64,000 bases of DNA, from positions 524,501-588,500 of the forward strand of contig JACKNY010000001.1 in NCBI GenBank assembly GCA_024234615.1. Reading direction: 5' to 3'. Under the pieces are notes generated by a model. That model was not told the origin of the DNA and searched no databases. It was given only the letters and a program-made list of their open reading frames with translations. Below, one piece after another: positions 36,601-44,866 of the stretch. The position numbers and the translations under genes were made by a program. This DNA comes from Pseudomonadales bacterium. Its GTDB lineage: Bacteria; Pseudomonadota; Gammaproteobacteria; Pseudomonadales; IMCC2047. How positions within the stretch are numbered: position 1 is the stretch's first letter; every line of letters starts with the position of its first letter.

Positions 36601-37581
36601 ATGAATCGAGCTTCGCTAATTCGCTGCGTTAACCTGATGATGACTTTGATCTTGTGTTTTCAGATGACAAAAATCTATGCTGACGACAAACCCAAAGAAC
36701 TGAAGGGCAAGGCACTAAAACCTTTTATCGAACTGATGCAGAACAATCTGCAAGCCTGGTCTTTTCATAAGGACGATAAGGTATTTGACGACGCAGCGGC
36801 GGATTACACCCGCCGTCCGGACGCATTATTTTGGGATACTTCTCTGCCGTTACAGGGGTTTCGTGGTTGGGCGGAATACCAGCATGTGATTAAAACCTGG
36901 TTGGCGCATGGCATTGAACAGGCGGATATCGCCGTGGTTGATACTGACCAGTTTATGGGTTGGCGTTACAAGGACGTGGTATGGAATTTAATGCATTGTG
37001 AAGTAGCGCTGGTATTAGCCAACGGAGATAGACCACAACCGCGCTGTCGAGGCACCTCGATTTGGGAATGGGAAGGTGACCGCTGGCGTTTAGCGCATGA
37101 AACTTTTTCTACGCCAGTGGCTTTGGAACAGCCTGTTTTTCAGGGGCAACGGCCAGCAGACCCGCGTATCGAACCGCATCAAGAGTTAATGGCACTGGCA
37201 CAAGAGATTGCTAGGGCCTGGGGTGCGGGCCCCGTGAGTGAATTGCCGCAACGTTTGGAGCAATATTATCTTAAGGACAAAAATCTGACGATTTATACGC
37301 CTTGGCAGCCAATGTCGGTTTATCCTGGCTGGGATGCTTTTGCCGCAGGTGTACAAGAAAATTTAGCACCTAAGGCGCAACGTATTTCCCTGCAACTGAA
37401 TGATGATTTGGAAGCGCATCGGCGTGGTAGGCTGGCCTGGTCGCATGCCACTTTGCACATAGAAACTCAGCTGTCCGATGGCCGTATCAATGCGGGTGAT
37501 GCTCGTCAAACCTTAATCTGGTATTTAACGGATCAGGGCTGGCGGATTATGCATGAGCACTTTTCTTTTCCTCAAGGGTAG
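36601..37581 (+). CDS. Exported protein with two NTF2/SnoaL-like domains
   Basis: A 326-residue protein from the ATG at 36601, preceded by 'AAGAGA' at 8 nt; the open frame extends far upstream without a signal peptide, so the later start is chosen. After a signal peptide ('MMTLILCFQMTKIYADD') two NTF2-like domains follow in tandem: about 35-170 ('LQGFRGWAEYQHVIKTWL', 'GTSIWEWEGDRWRLAHETFS') and about 195-326 ('YPGWDAFAAGVQENL', 'RQTLIWYLTDQGWRIMHEHF'). Each ends in the same W-R-hydrophobic-x-H-E pattern, pointing to internal duplication. It is a likely ligand-binding or enzymatic partner of the SDR and CoA genes; the function is unproven. Confidence 0.75.
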   Translation: MNRASLIRCVNLMMTLILCFQMTKIYADDKPKELKGKALKPFIELMQNNLQAWSFHKDDKVFDDAAADYTRRPDALFWDTSLPLQGFRGWAEYQHVIKTWLAHGIEQADIAVVDTDQFMGWRYKDVVWNLMHCEVALVLANGDRPQPRCRGTSIWEWEGDRWRLAHETFSTPVALEQPVFQGQRPADPRIEPHQELMALAQEIARAWGAGPVSELPQRLEQYYLKDKNLTIYTPWQPMSVYPGWDAFAAGVQENLAPKAQRISLQLNDDLEAHRRGRLAWSHATLHIETQLSDGRINAGDARQTLIWYLTDQGWRIMHEHFSFPQG

Positions 37582-37607
37582 GTTGCTGGAGCCCAGAAGG
37601 GGCGATA

Positions 37608-38654
37608 TTAATGCCCCTGATTCCGGCGCAAGCGCCAAGCTAGCTCAGTGCGATTGGCGACGTCGAAGTGACGATAAATTCGTTTGATGTGATCCTTGAC
37701 GGTATTTTCTGAAACGGCCATTTCGCGGGCGATCAGTTTGTTGGAGTAACCACGCAGCACTAAGTCGAGCGCCTGCTGGGTTCTGGCACCGAACGGCTGG
37801 GGCTCAGGTGTGGCAGCTTGCGGCCTTTGTTTTTGCACAGTTTTGATGATAGTAATAAAGCTCAGCACGTCGCCCGGCAGTGGCAGGGTGGTGAGGCTAA
37901 AACAGCTGTTGTTAGGCGTAAAAATAGTACGTTCTACCAGCTGGTGAGTGTCAGCATGTAAGGCCTGAATATTGGCTGCGACAATTTGCTTTATCTCAGC
38001 GGGTTGAAAACCCAGTGCTATTATTTCGCTAGCAATCGGCGGTTGCATCTCTCCCTCAGAATCGGTAATCAAGGTTGCTTCAGTAGTTTCAGTTTTCGCC
38101 GATGTAACAAAGCTGTGAGTCGGCCATTCATCCATTTTTTTACGCTGGGCAAAAGCGTCTTGATCGGCCAATAGCCCAGACACTTCGCGACAGAGTGCGG
38201 CGACTTTTGCGGTGTCCTCGGTACTAAATCGGCCAGCATCCGGCGCGCGGGCAAAGTTTAGTGTGCCGACAATTTTACCCTCAATAGAAATGGCTCCCTG
38301 GATGGTGTATTGCATTTGCCAGCGCTGCAATAACTGGCCGATGGGATTGCGGAGCCATTGTTCCTCACCCAGTAACTCAACACCTTCAACCGCGCCGCCC
38401 TGTTGCAGTAGATAATGAAATAACGGGTCTTGATTGCGGTAATACTCGTATTCCCGCACCATTTTTTCTTTCGGCTGTGAAATAAGGGTGGCGAGTGGGA
38501 AGAGTTCCTTTTCCAGCAGATATAAACCAAAGAGATCGGCGCCGACAAACTGTGAAATATCGGAGGCCTGTTGTTTTTGTCTCAGGCTGAAAGAGCCTTT
38601 AGGTGCGTGTACGAAGGCTTGCGCTAAAAATACCGGGATTTCATTGTCCTTCAT
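37608..38654 (-). CDS. LuxR family transcriptional regulator with GAF-like domain
   Basis: A 348-residue regulator. The N-terminal ~170 residues resemble a GAF-type sensor ('QGAISIEGKIVGTLNFARAP', 'FSTEDTAKVAALCREVSGLL'). The C-terminal LuxR/GerE helix-turn-helix is clear: 'TQQALDLVLRGYSNKLIARE' then 'MAVSENTVKDHIKRIYRHFD'. The GAF-plus-LuxR layout occurs in regulators of aromatic or lipid catabolism. It sits at the edge of the accessory region, convergent with the double-NTF2 gene. Its ligand is not known. Confidence 0.88.
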   Translation of the reverse strand: MKDNEIPVFLAQAFVHAPKGSFSLRQKQQASDISQFVGADLFGLYLLEKELFPLATLISQPKEKMVREYEYYRNQDPLFHYLLQQGGAVEGVELLGEEQWLRNPIGQLLQRWQMQYTIQGAISIEGKIVGTLNFARAPDAGRFSTEDTAKVAALCREVSGLLADQDAFAQRKKMDEWPTHSFVTSAKTETTEATLITDSEGEMQPPIASEIIALGFQPAEIKQIVAANIQALHADTHQLVERTIFTPNNSCFSLTTLPLPGDVLSFITIIKTVQKQRPQAATPEPQPFGARTQQALDLVLRGYSNKLIAREMAVSENTVKDHIKRIYRHFDVANRTELAWRLRRNQGH

Positions 38655-38703
38655 GATGGGGCGCTCTTGTCACTAGCGGTTCTTTAATTCTATTCAGGGT
38701 TCC

Positions 38704-39723
38704 TTATCCGGTCGCTAATCTGGCACCGGCTAGCCTTAAGGCTGTTTGTTCTAAAATATCCCAGATGTTGCCGGGACGCATGCCTTTCATGGTTTGATCG
38801 GCAAGGGCCATACGTTGTAATAGGCTGTAGAGAGAACGCGACTTTAAGCGTCCCAGCGCAGCTCCCGTCATCTGTTGACGATTACTCCAGACATGGTATT
38901 GGCGCATGACCTGCTGTACTGATTGCCCCTGTTCGACTAATCGAGTCATCGCCGCGAGCTGGCGGATCTCACGGCTCAATACCCAGATGAGTGCGCCCGG
39001 TTCAATTCCCTCTGCACGCAAGCCAGTGAGGATTTTGTGAGAGAGAGTAGTATCACCTTTAAGTGCCGCATCGACTAAATTAAAAACATTATAACGGGAA
39101 CTGTCTGAGACGGATTGGCGAATGTTATGACTGTCAATCGGCTCATCAGTGCCTAACAGTTTAAGTTTTTCGATTTCCTGGGCGGCGGCAAGCAGGTTGC
39201 CGTCGACCAGCTCTGCGAGTAACTTAATGGCATCGCGATCTGCCGTGACACCTGCTTGCTGCATGCGGCGAGCGATCCACTGCGGCATTTGTTGATGGTC
39301 GACCGGCCAAACGGCGATATGTGCGCCGGCGGCATCCAGTGCTTTAAACCATTTTGTGTTCTGAGAGCTTTTATCCAGCTTCGGTGCAAGCACCAGCAGT
39401 AGGTTGGTATCCGCGGGATTTGCGCAGTAAGCCTGTAATGCTTTGGAACCTTCATCGCCCGGTTTGCCAGTGGTGAGGCGCAGTTCGATGATTTTACGTT
39501 CGGCGAAAAGAGACAGTGCGTTGCTGCTGGCAAAGAACTCGTCCCATTTATATTTAGCGTCAACTTGGTGTACTTCTCGTTCACTGAAGCCAGCATTTCG
39601 TGCTGCTGCCCGTATGGTGTCGGCCGCTTCCTGAACGAGAAGGTGCTCGTCGCCGAATACCAGGTAAACGGGCTTAAGCCCTTGTTCAAGTTGTGCGCTA
39701 AGCTGCTCCAGCCGGATGTTCAT
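38704..39723 (-). CDS. holA: DNA polymerase III delta subunit
   Basis: The clamp-loader subunit that opens the beta clamp. The protein has 339 residues, the usual length, with 'LKPVYLVFGDEHLLVQEAADTIR' at the N-terminus, the AAA+-like fold lacking a functional P-loop, and 'IEPGALIWVLSREIRQLAAM' in the collar domain. It is last in the leuS-lptE-holA run, 23 nt after lptE, and shows the same convergence towards lipA as in Pseudomonas but with ~17 kb of other genes in between. Confidence 0.95.
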   Translation of the reverse strand: MNIRLEQLSAQLEQGLKPVYLVFGDEHLLVQEAADTIRAAARNAGFSEREVHQVDAKYKWDEFFASSNALSLFAERKIIELRLTTGKPGDEGSKALQAYCANPADTNLLLVLAPKLDKSSQNTKWFKALDAAGAHIAVWPVDHQQMPQWIARRMQQAGVTADRDAIKLLAELVDGNLLAAAQEIEKLKLLGTDEPIDSHNIRQSVSDSSRYNVFNLVDAALKGDTTLSHKILTGLRAEGIEPGALIWVLSREIRQLAAMTRLVEQGQSVQQVMRQYHVWSNRQQMTGAALGRLKSRSLYSLLQRMALADQTMKGMRPGNIWDILEQTALRLAGARLATG

Positions 39724-39746
39724 GGGAGTGAATACGTAGGTGCCGG

Positions 39747-40280
39747 TTAAGGGGTTTCCGCCTCTGTTGTCCGCGAAGCCCTATAACGTCGAATCAATTG
39801 CCGCACCAGATCGCGCTGCATTTCTTGCCGTAATAGCTGTTCTTCTTCAAACGCACTGACAACTTTATTGGGGTCGAACAGGTAAATTTTTTCAGCGGAA
39901 ACAGTATCTGGACCAAATAACCGTTCGCCCAGCTTATTTCTGAGCTCGTAGGTGATATAGGTCGTTAGCTCATATTCCGCCGCTTTGCCGCGACTACTGG
40001 TGCTGATGGTGCGGCGTTGATTGTCGATTTCGGTTATCGCTAAAGTCAGTGGTGCCTCAGTAGACTTTGCAACTAAAGTGACACCTAGTGCCTGCAGTGA
40101 ACGTTGCAGTGATCGACTGAGGTCGCTGTTTTCATTGGCGATACTTAGATACAGTACTTGCATATCCTCAGGCAATGGTTCGTTGCCACGCAGATGCCAG
40201 CCGCAGGCGCTAAGGGCGATAGTTCCAGCGAGAAATAGCAGAGCAATGAATTGTTTTGATAATTTTTGGAGTTGCGGCAT
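39747..40280 (-). CDS. lptE: LPS-assembly lipoprotein LptE
   Basis: A 177-residue lipoprotein: signal peptide with lipobox 'LSAC', then 'GWHLRGNEPLPEDMQVLYLS', typical of LptE/RlpB. It plugs the LptD barrel and delivers lipopolysaccharide to the outer leaflet. The gene starts 2 nt after the leuS stop, as in the usual gammaproteobacterial operon. Confidence 0.94.
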   Translation of the reverse strand: MPQLQKLSKQFIALLFLAGTIALSACGWHLRGNEPLPEDMQVLYLSIANENSDLSRSLQRSLQALGVTLVAKSTEAPLTLAITEIDNQRRTISTSSRGKAAEYELTTYITYELRNKLGERLFGPDTVSAEKIYLFDPNKVVSAFEEEQLLRQEMQRDLVRQLIRRYRASRTTEAETP

Positions 40281-40282
40281 GG

Positions 40283-42754
40283 TTATCCTCCCACCACGAT
40301 ATTAACAAGTTTACCCGGCACCACGATCACTTTACGGATAGTATTGCCATCGGTAAAACGGGTGACATTTTCGTTCTCTAAAGCCATGGATTTAATGGTC
40401 TCCTGATCGGCATCCACCGCCACTTCGAGGCGTGCGCGTAGTTTGCCATTGACCTGAACCACCAGTTCGATGGTTGAGCGTGTCAACGCTGTTTCGTCAT
40501 GGCTAGGCCAAGGTGTATCGATAACAGGGTCAGTATGTCCCAGCAATTGCCAGAGTTCATGCGAGATATGGGGAACTACCGGAGCCAATAGCACAACGGC
40601 TGCTTCCAGTGCTTCGCGTTCGACGGCCAAACCCTGTGGCGTTGAATGGTCGGCATGGCGAGTGACTTCGTTGAGTAATTCCATCACCGCGGCAATGGCG
40701 GTATTGAAGGTTTGTCGTCGGCTGTAGTCGTCGGATACCTTGGCGATGGTTTCATGGGTTTTGCGACGAATATTTCTTTGCGCTTCAGTGAGCTGGTCGA
40801 GCGCGAGTGGCGGTACATCACCTGCATTAAGGTGGTTAGCTACGGCTTTCCACAGACGGCGTAAAAACCGGTGCGCGCCATCGACACCACTATCGGACCA
40901 TTCCAGCGATTGTTCCGGCGGTGCGGCAAACATGGTGAACAGGCGTACGGTATCGGCGCCGTATTGGTCGATGAGTTCCTGCGGGTCGACGGTGTTACCC
41001 TTGGATTTGGACATCTTAACGCCGTCCTTGAGCACCATGCCTTGGCAAAGCAGTCGCTTGAAGGGTTCATCTGAGTTCAACAAGCCTTCATCGCGCATCA
41101 GCTTATGGAAAAACCGCGCGTACAGGAGGTGCAAAATCGCATGTTCAATGCCACCGACGTATTGATCGACGGGTAACCAGTAATTTGCGGCATTGGCATC
41201 CAGCATACCTTCTTGATACTGCGGACAGGTAAAGCGTGCGTAATACCAGGAGGATTCCATAAAGGTGTCGAAGGTATCGGTTTCGTGCTCCACGGGTTGC
41301 CCATTCAAATCGGCTTTGCGCCATTCAGAGTCAGCCTTGATGGGTGATTGTACGCCGTCCATTTCAACATCTTCAGGCAATAGTACTGGCAGCCGCTCCA
41401 GGGGAACCGCAATCTCACCATTATCCGGCAGATTAAAGATCGGAATCGGCGCACCCCAGTAGCGCTGGCGGGAAACGCCCCAGTCGCGCAAACGGTAATT
41501 AATGGTTTTGCGACCTTTGCGGGCTTGTTCTAACTTGGCGGCGATCGCGTCAAAGGCTTGTTCTGAACTGAGGCCATCGAATTCGCCGGAATTAAGCAAG
41601 CGGCCCTTTTCAGTGAATGCGGCTTGGGATAGATCGCAGTGCTGATCTTCAGATACCGGCTCAATGACCTGTTCAATGGGCAGCCCGTACTGATGGGCAA
41701 ACTCCCAATCACGCTGATCATGGCCGGGCACTGCCATAACGGCACCTGAGCCGTAGCCCATCAGAACAAAATTGGCGGCATAGATAGGTATTTCGCGACC
41801 GCTGATAGGGTGAATGGCTTTGAGTCCGGTATCGACACCTTGCTTTTCCATCGTTGCCATAGCCGCCTCAGCAACCGAACTGACTTTACACGCTTGAATA
41901 AACTGCGCTAATACTGGGTTGTTGGCAGCAGCAGCTATTGCGAGCGGGTGCTCAGCCGCCAGCGCGACATAGGTAACGCCCATCAGGGTGTCGGGGCGGG
42001 TAGTGTAAATCTCGAAATGGTCGGGCTGTTCGGCTATAGGCGATGCTAATTGAAACGACATTTCCACACCTTCGCTACGACCAATCCAGTTGCGCTGCAT
42101 CGCGCGTACCTGTTCGGGCCACTCATCCAGTTGTTCTAGATCTTTCAACAATTGCTCAGCATAGGCCGTGATTTTAATAAACCATTGCGGAATTTCCTTG
42201 CGTTCTACCGGCGTATCACAGCGCCAGCAACAGCCATCAACCACCTGTTCATTGGCCAACACGGTTTGATCATTCGGGCACCAGTTAACCCCGGAAACCT
42301 TCTTGTAAACCAAACCTTTTTCGTAGAGACGGGTGAAAAACCATTGTTCCCAACGATAATAATCGGGCTGACAGGTGGCCAGTTCCCGCGACCAGTCATA
42401 AGCAAAACCCAACTGCTTGAGCTGGTTTTTCATATAGTCGATATTGGCGTAGGTCCACTTAGCGGGTGCGGTATTATTTTTAATCGCGGCATTTTCCGCT
42501 GGCAAACCAAAGGCATCCCATCCCATAGGTTGCAAAACGTTTTTACCCAACATGCGTTGGTAGCGAGCAATGACATCCGCAATGGTGTAGTTGCGTACAT
42601 GGCCCATGTGAAGTTTGCCGCTCGGATAGGGAAACATCGCCAGACAGTAGAACTTCTCTTGAGCCGGATTTTCAGTGACCGAAAAACTTTGGTTTTGCTG
42701 CCAAAAATTTTGCGCAGACTGCTCTATTTCACGCGGTTGATAGTGCTCTTCCAT
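40283..42754 (-). CDS. leuS: Leucyl-tRNA synthetase, compact form
   Basis: Class I synthetase of 823 residues, shorter than the ~860-residue E. coli enzyme. The HIGH motif is in 'GKLHMGHVRNY', the CP1 editing domain carries 'YTTRPDTLMGVTYVAL', 'RLRDWGVSRQRYWGAPIPIF' precedes the core, and the second signature is 'KMSKSKGN'. The leucine-specific domain that in E. coli separates 'CQGMVL' from KMSKS is absent: here 'LLCQGMVLKDGVKMSKSKGN' runs straight through. The rest of the enzyme looks intact, with a full tRNA-binding C-terminus ('VVPGKLVNIVVGG'). It heads the leuS-lptE-holA operon, divergent from the ybeL-like gene. Confidence 0.96.
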   Translation of the reverse strand: MEEHYQPREIEQSAQNFWQQNQSFSVTENPAQEKFYCLAMFPYPSGKLHMGHVRNYTIADVIARYQRMLGKNVLQPMGWDAFGLPAENAAIKNNTAPAKWTYANIDYMKNQLKQLGFAYDWSRELATCQPDYYRWEQWFFTRLYEKGLVYKKVSGVNWCPNDQTVLANEQVVDGCCWRCDTPVERKEIPQWFIKITAYAEQLLKDLEQLDEWPEQVRAMQRNWIGRSEGVEMSFQLASPIAEQPDHFEIYTTRPDTLMGVTYVALAAEHPLAIAAAANNPVLAQFIQACKVSSVAEAAMATMEKQGVDTGLKAIHPISGREIPIYAANFVLMGYGSGAVMAVPGHDQRDWEFAHQYGLPIEQVIEPVSEDQHCDLSQAAFTEKGRLLNSGEFDGLSSEQAFDAIAAKLEQARKGRKTINYRLRDWGVSRQRYWGAPIPIFNLPDNGEIAVPLERLPVLLPEDVEMDGVQSPIKADSEWRKADLNGQPVEHETDTFDTFMESSWYYARFTCPQYQEGMLDANAANYWLPVDQYVGGIEHAILHLLYARFFHKLMRDEGLLNSDEPFKRLLCQGMVLKDGVKMSKSKGNTVDPQELIDQYGADTVRLFTMFAAPPEQSLEWSDSGVDGAHRFLRRLWKAVANHLNAGDVPPLALDQLTEAQRNIRRKTHETIAKVSDDYSRRQTFNTAIAAVMELLNEVTRHADHSTPQGLAVEREALEAAVVLLAPVVPHISHELWQLLGHTDPVIDTPWPSHDETALTRSTIELVVQVNGKLRARLEVAVDADQETIKSMALENENVTRFTDGNTIRKVIVVPGKLVNIVVGG

Positions 42755-42899
42755 TGGTTAACGCTGTACCTTAAAACTTGAAACGCGTAGCATACTATAG
42801 GTGGCTAGGCGCGACTATAAGCGCGTCGTTATTCTCTGTTATTAATTGGGTTTGCCCGGTCACTCCAGCTTTTATTTAGATCAACAGAGGTGTTCTTCG

Positions 42900-43427
42900 A
42901 TGAGTGATAAAACAACTGAAAAGTCGAATGTAGGCGAATCGAGCTACGACAGGTTGTTACAGCGGATCCAACAATCGTTGGAGCAAGTAGAACAAAAAAC
43001 CAGCGATGCGATACAGCATGAAATCGAGCAGGCAATCGAGCTGGAAGAAGCCGCTGAAGAAATGACGAGAGAGGAGCTGGATCTGTTAGGGGCCTACCTG
43101 AAACGAGATATCGACAGTTTAACTCATTTTGTTAGCCGTACCGGCAAAGGCGTCGCTGACTGGCTTAAGTTTGATCTGCATTTGCTCGAAGATAAGCTCG
43201 CCAGCCTGTTACTTTCAGTGGCGGATAAAACCACACTGGAGCACCTAGCACTGCAAAATGCCAAGAAGCAAGTTGACGAGGAAATATATGTGGCCGGCGA
43301 AACCGTGGTTGCCGGAACATTCTCCTGCTTAAATTGCGGAGATATTTACGTCATCACTCAGTCGAAAATGCTGGAAAACTGCCTGGAGTGTGGCGGCGAT
43401 ACTTACCGCCGCAAGTCAGCCAACTGA
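42900..43427 (+). CDS. ybeL: Zinc-ribbon protein, YbeL/DUF1451 family
   Basis: A 175-residue protein from the ATG at 42900 ('CAGAGG' upstream); the frame also opens at an earlier TTG. A helical, acidic N-terminal part ('IEQAIELEEAAEEMTREELD') is followed by a C-terminal zinc ribbon with two CxxC pairs ('FSCLNCGDIYV', 'ENCLECGGDTY'). In E. coli, ybeL also sits next to leuS. Function unknown. Confidence 0.88.
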   Translation: MSDKTTEKSNVGESSYDRLLQRIQQSLEQVEQKTSDAIQHEIEQAIELEEAAEEMTREELDLLGAYLKRDIDSLTHFVSRTGKGVADWLKFDLHLLEDKLASLLLSVADKTTLEHLALQNAKKQVDEEIYVAGETVVAGTFSCLNCGDIYVITQSKMLENCLECGGDTYRRKSAN

Positions 43428-43455
43428 ACAGACGGGTTGCTGCAAAAGGATTCCC

Positions 43456-44214
43456 ATGCTGATTAGATCGTTGCTAAAAACACTGGCGCTGCCACCGTCG
43501 ATAAATATCCTGATTATCCTTTTTGCGCTCATTTTTTTGGCGTCACGGCCACGTTTGCGTAACAGTCTGATTTTTCTCTCCATCGCCAGCCTCGCCCTGT
43601 TAGCCTTGCCGGTCAGCACAGAATATTTAGCACGAACGTTGGAAACTTATCCGGCCTTGGAAATCAAAAAAATCAATACATCCGAGTATCAGGCGATTGT
43701 GATTTTGGGTGCAGGAAGGTATCGAGATGCTGTCGAGTATGGTGCTGATGTGCCGAAAGCGATGGGCTTGGAGCGCTTGCGTTATGGTGCTCTGCTGCAG
43801 CGTAAAACGGGGTTGCCAATTCTGGTGGCTGGAGGTATGTGGGATAAGGACAAGGTTCCGGAATCTGAATTTTTGAAAAATATCATTGAGCATGAATTTA
43901 TGGGTTCCGTGTTGTGGCAGGAAAGCCAAAGCCGCACTACCTGGGAGAACGCAAAATATACACAACAAATAGCCGAGCAAAACCAGATACAAAAAGTACT
44001 GCTCGTCACTCATGCTTGGCATATGCCGCGAGCGGTATACAGTTTTAAAAAAGCCGGTTTAGCCTTCACCCCAGCACCCACTGGGTTTAGATCTGGTAAT
44101 GATGACATGCCGGAAATATTGGATTATCTGCCACAAGCGTCTGCGCTGCACAATAGTGTATTAATGCTGCACGAAATGTTGGGTTTGCTGTGGTATCGAT
44201 TTGTCTACGAATAG
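43456..44214 (+). CDS. YdcF/ElyC/SanA (DUF218) family membrane protein
   Basis: A 252-residue protein from the ATG at 43456 with 'AAAAGGA' 5 nt upstream; an earlier in-frame start would overlap the ybeL-like gene. Two N-terminal membrane helices, then a periplasmic DUF218 domain: 'YQAIVILGAGRYRDAVEYG', 'GLPILVAGGMWDKD', 'ESQSRTTWENAKYT', 'KVLLVTHAWHMPRAVYSF'. ElyC of E. coli affects lipid-carrier-dependent envelope synthesis at low temperature; the equivalent role here is inferred. Confidence 0.88.
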   Translation: MLIRSLLKTLALPPSINILIILFALIFLASRPRLRNSLIFLSIASLALLALPVSTEYLARTLETYPALEIKKINTSEYQAIVILGAGRYRDAVEYGADVPKAMGLERLRYGALLQRKTGLPILVAGGMWDKDKVPESEFLKNIIEHEFMGSVLWQESQSRTTWENAKYTQQIAEQNQIQKVLLVTHAWHMPRAVYSFKKAGLAFTPAPTGFRSGNDDMPEILDYLPQASALHNSVLMLHEMLGLLWYRFVYE

Positions 44215-44268
44215 TTCAGCTATCCCTAGCATCTTTGCTGATGGTCTTTATACGGAGGAAAATTTGCA

Positions 44269-44859
44269 ATGCCATTAGTTACACCGTTATCACCTGATGC
44301 CTCCCCTGAAGTTGCTGAGTTGGCTAAATTCTTTAACGAAACCCTGGGGTTTTGTCCGAATAGCGTATTAACCATGCAGCGCCGGCCAGCGATTGGGACT
44401 GCCTTTATCAATCTGAATAAAGCCGTAATGGAAAATCATGGCCGTGTTACCAGTGCATTAAAACGATTAATCGGCTACATGTGCAGTCATACGGCGGGTT
44501 GCCGCTACTGCCAGGCGCATACCATTCGCGCCGCTGAACGCTATGGTGCTGAGCAGGAAAAGCTGGATAAGATTTGGGAATTTAAAACCAGCCCCCTCTA
44601 TAACGATGCCGAGAGAGCGGCGTTAGAATTGGCGATAGCTGCTTCTCAGATCCCCAACGCCGTGGATGAGGCGGTCAGCGCAGAAGTTAAAAAATATTGG
44701 GATGATGGTGAAATTGTGGAAATACTCGGTGTGATAGCACTATTTGGTTATTTGAATCGTTGGAATGACTCAATGGGTACAACCCTGGAAGAAGGTGCGA
44801 TTGAATCAGGGCAAAAATATCTCGCCGCCCAAGGCTGGGACAAGGGCAAGCATCTGTAA
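44269..44859 (+). CDS. Carboxymuconolactone decarboxylase / AhpD-like protein
   Basis: A 196-residue all-helical protein of the AhpD-like superfamily with the redox motif C78-x-x-C81 and H84 in 'HTAGCRYCQAHTIRAAERYG'. The active-site pattern fits the alkylhydroperoxidase-type branch rather than gamma-carboxymuconolactone decarboxylase. It probably reduces peroxides with a thiol donor. 'GGAGGAAAATTTGCA' precedes the ATG. It ends 7 nt from the convergent patatin gene. Confidence 0.85.
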   Translation: MPLVTPLSPDASPEVAELAKFFNETLGFCPNSVLTMQRRPAIGTAFINLNKAVMENHGRVTSALKRLIGYMCSHTAGCRYCQAHTIRAAERYGAEQEKLDKIWEFKTSPLYNDAERAALELAIAASQIPNAVDEAVSAEVKKYWDDGEIVEILGVIALFGYLNRWNDSMGTTLEEGAIESGQKYLAAQGWDKGKHL

Positions 44860-44866
44860 TCAGGGT

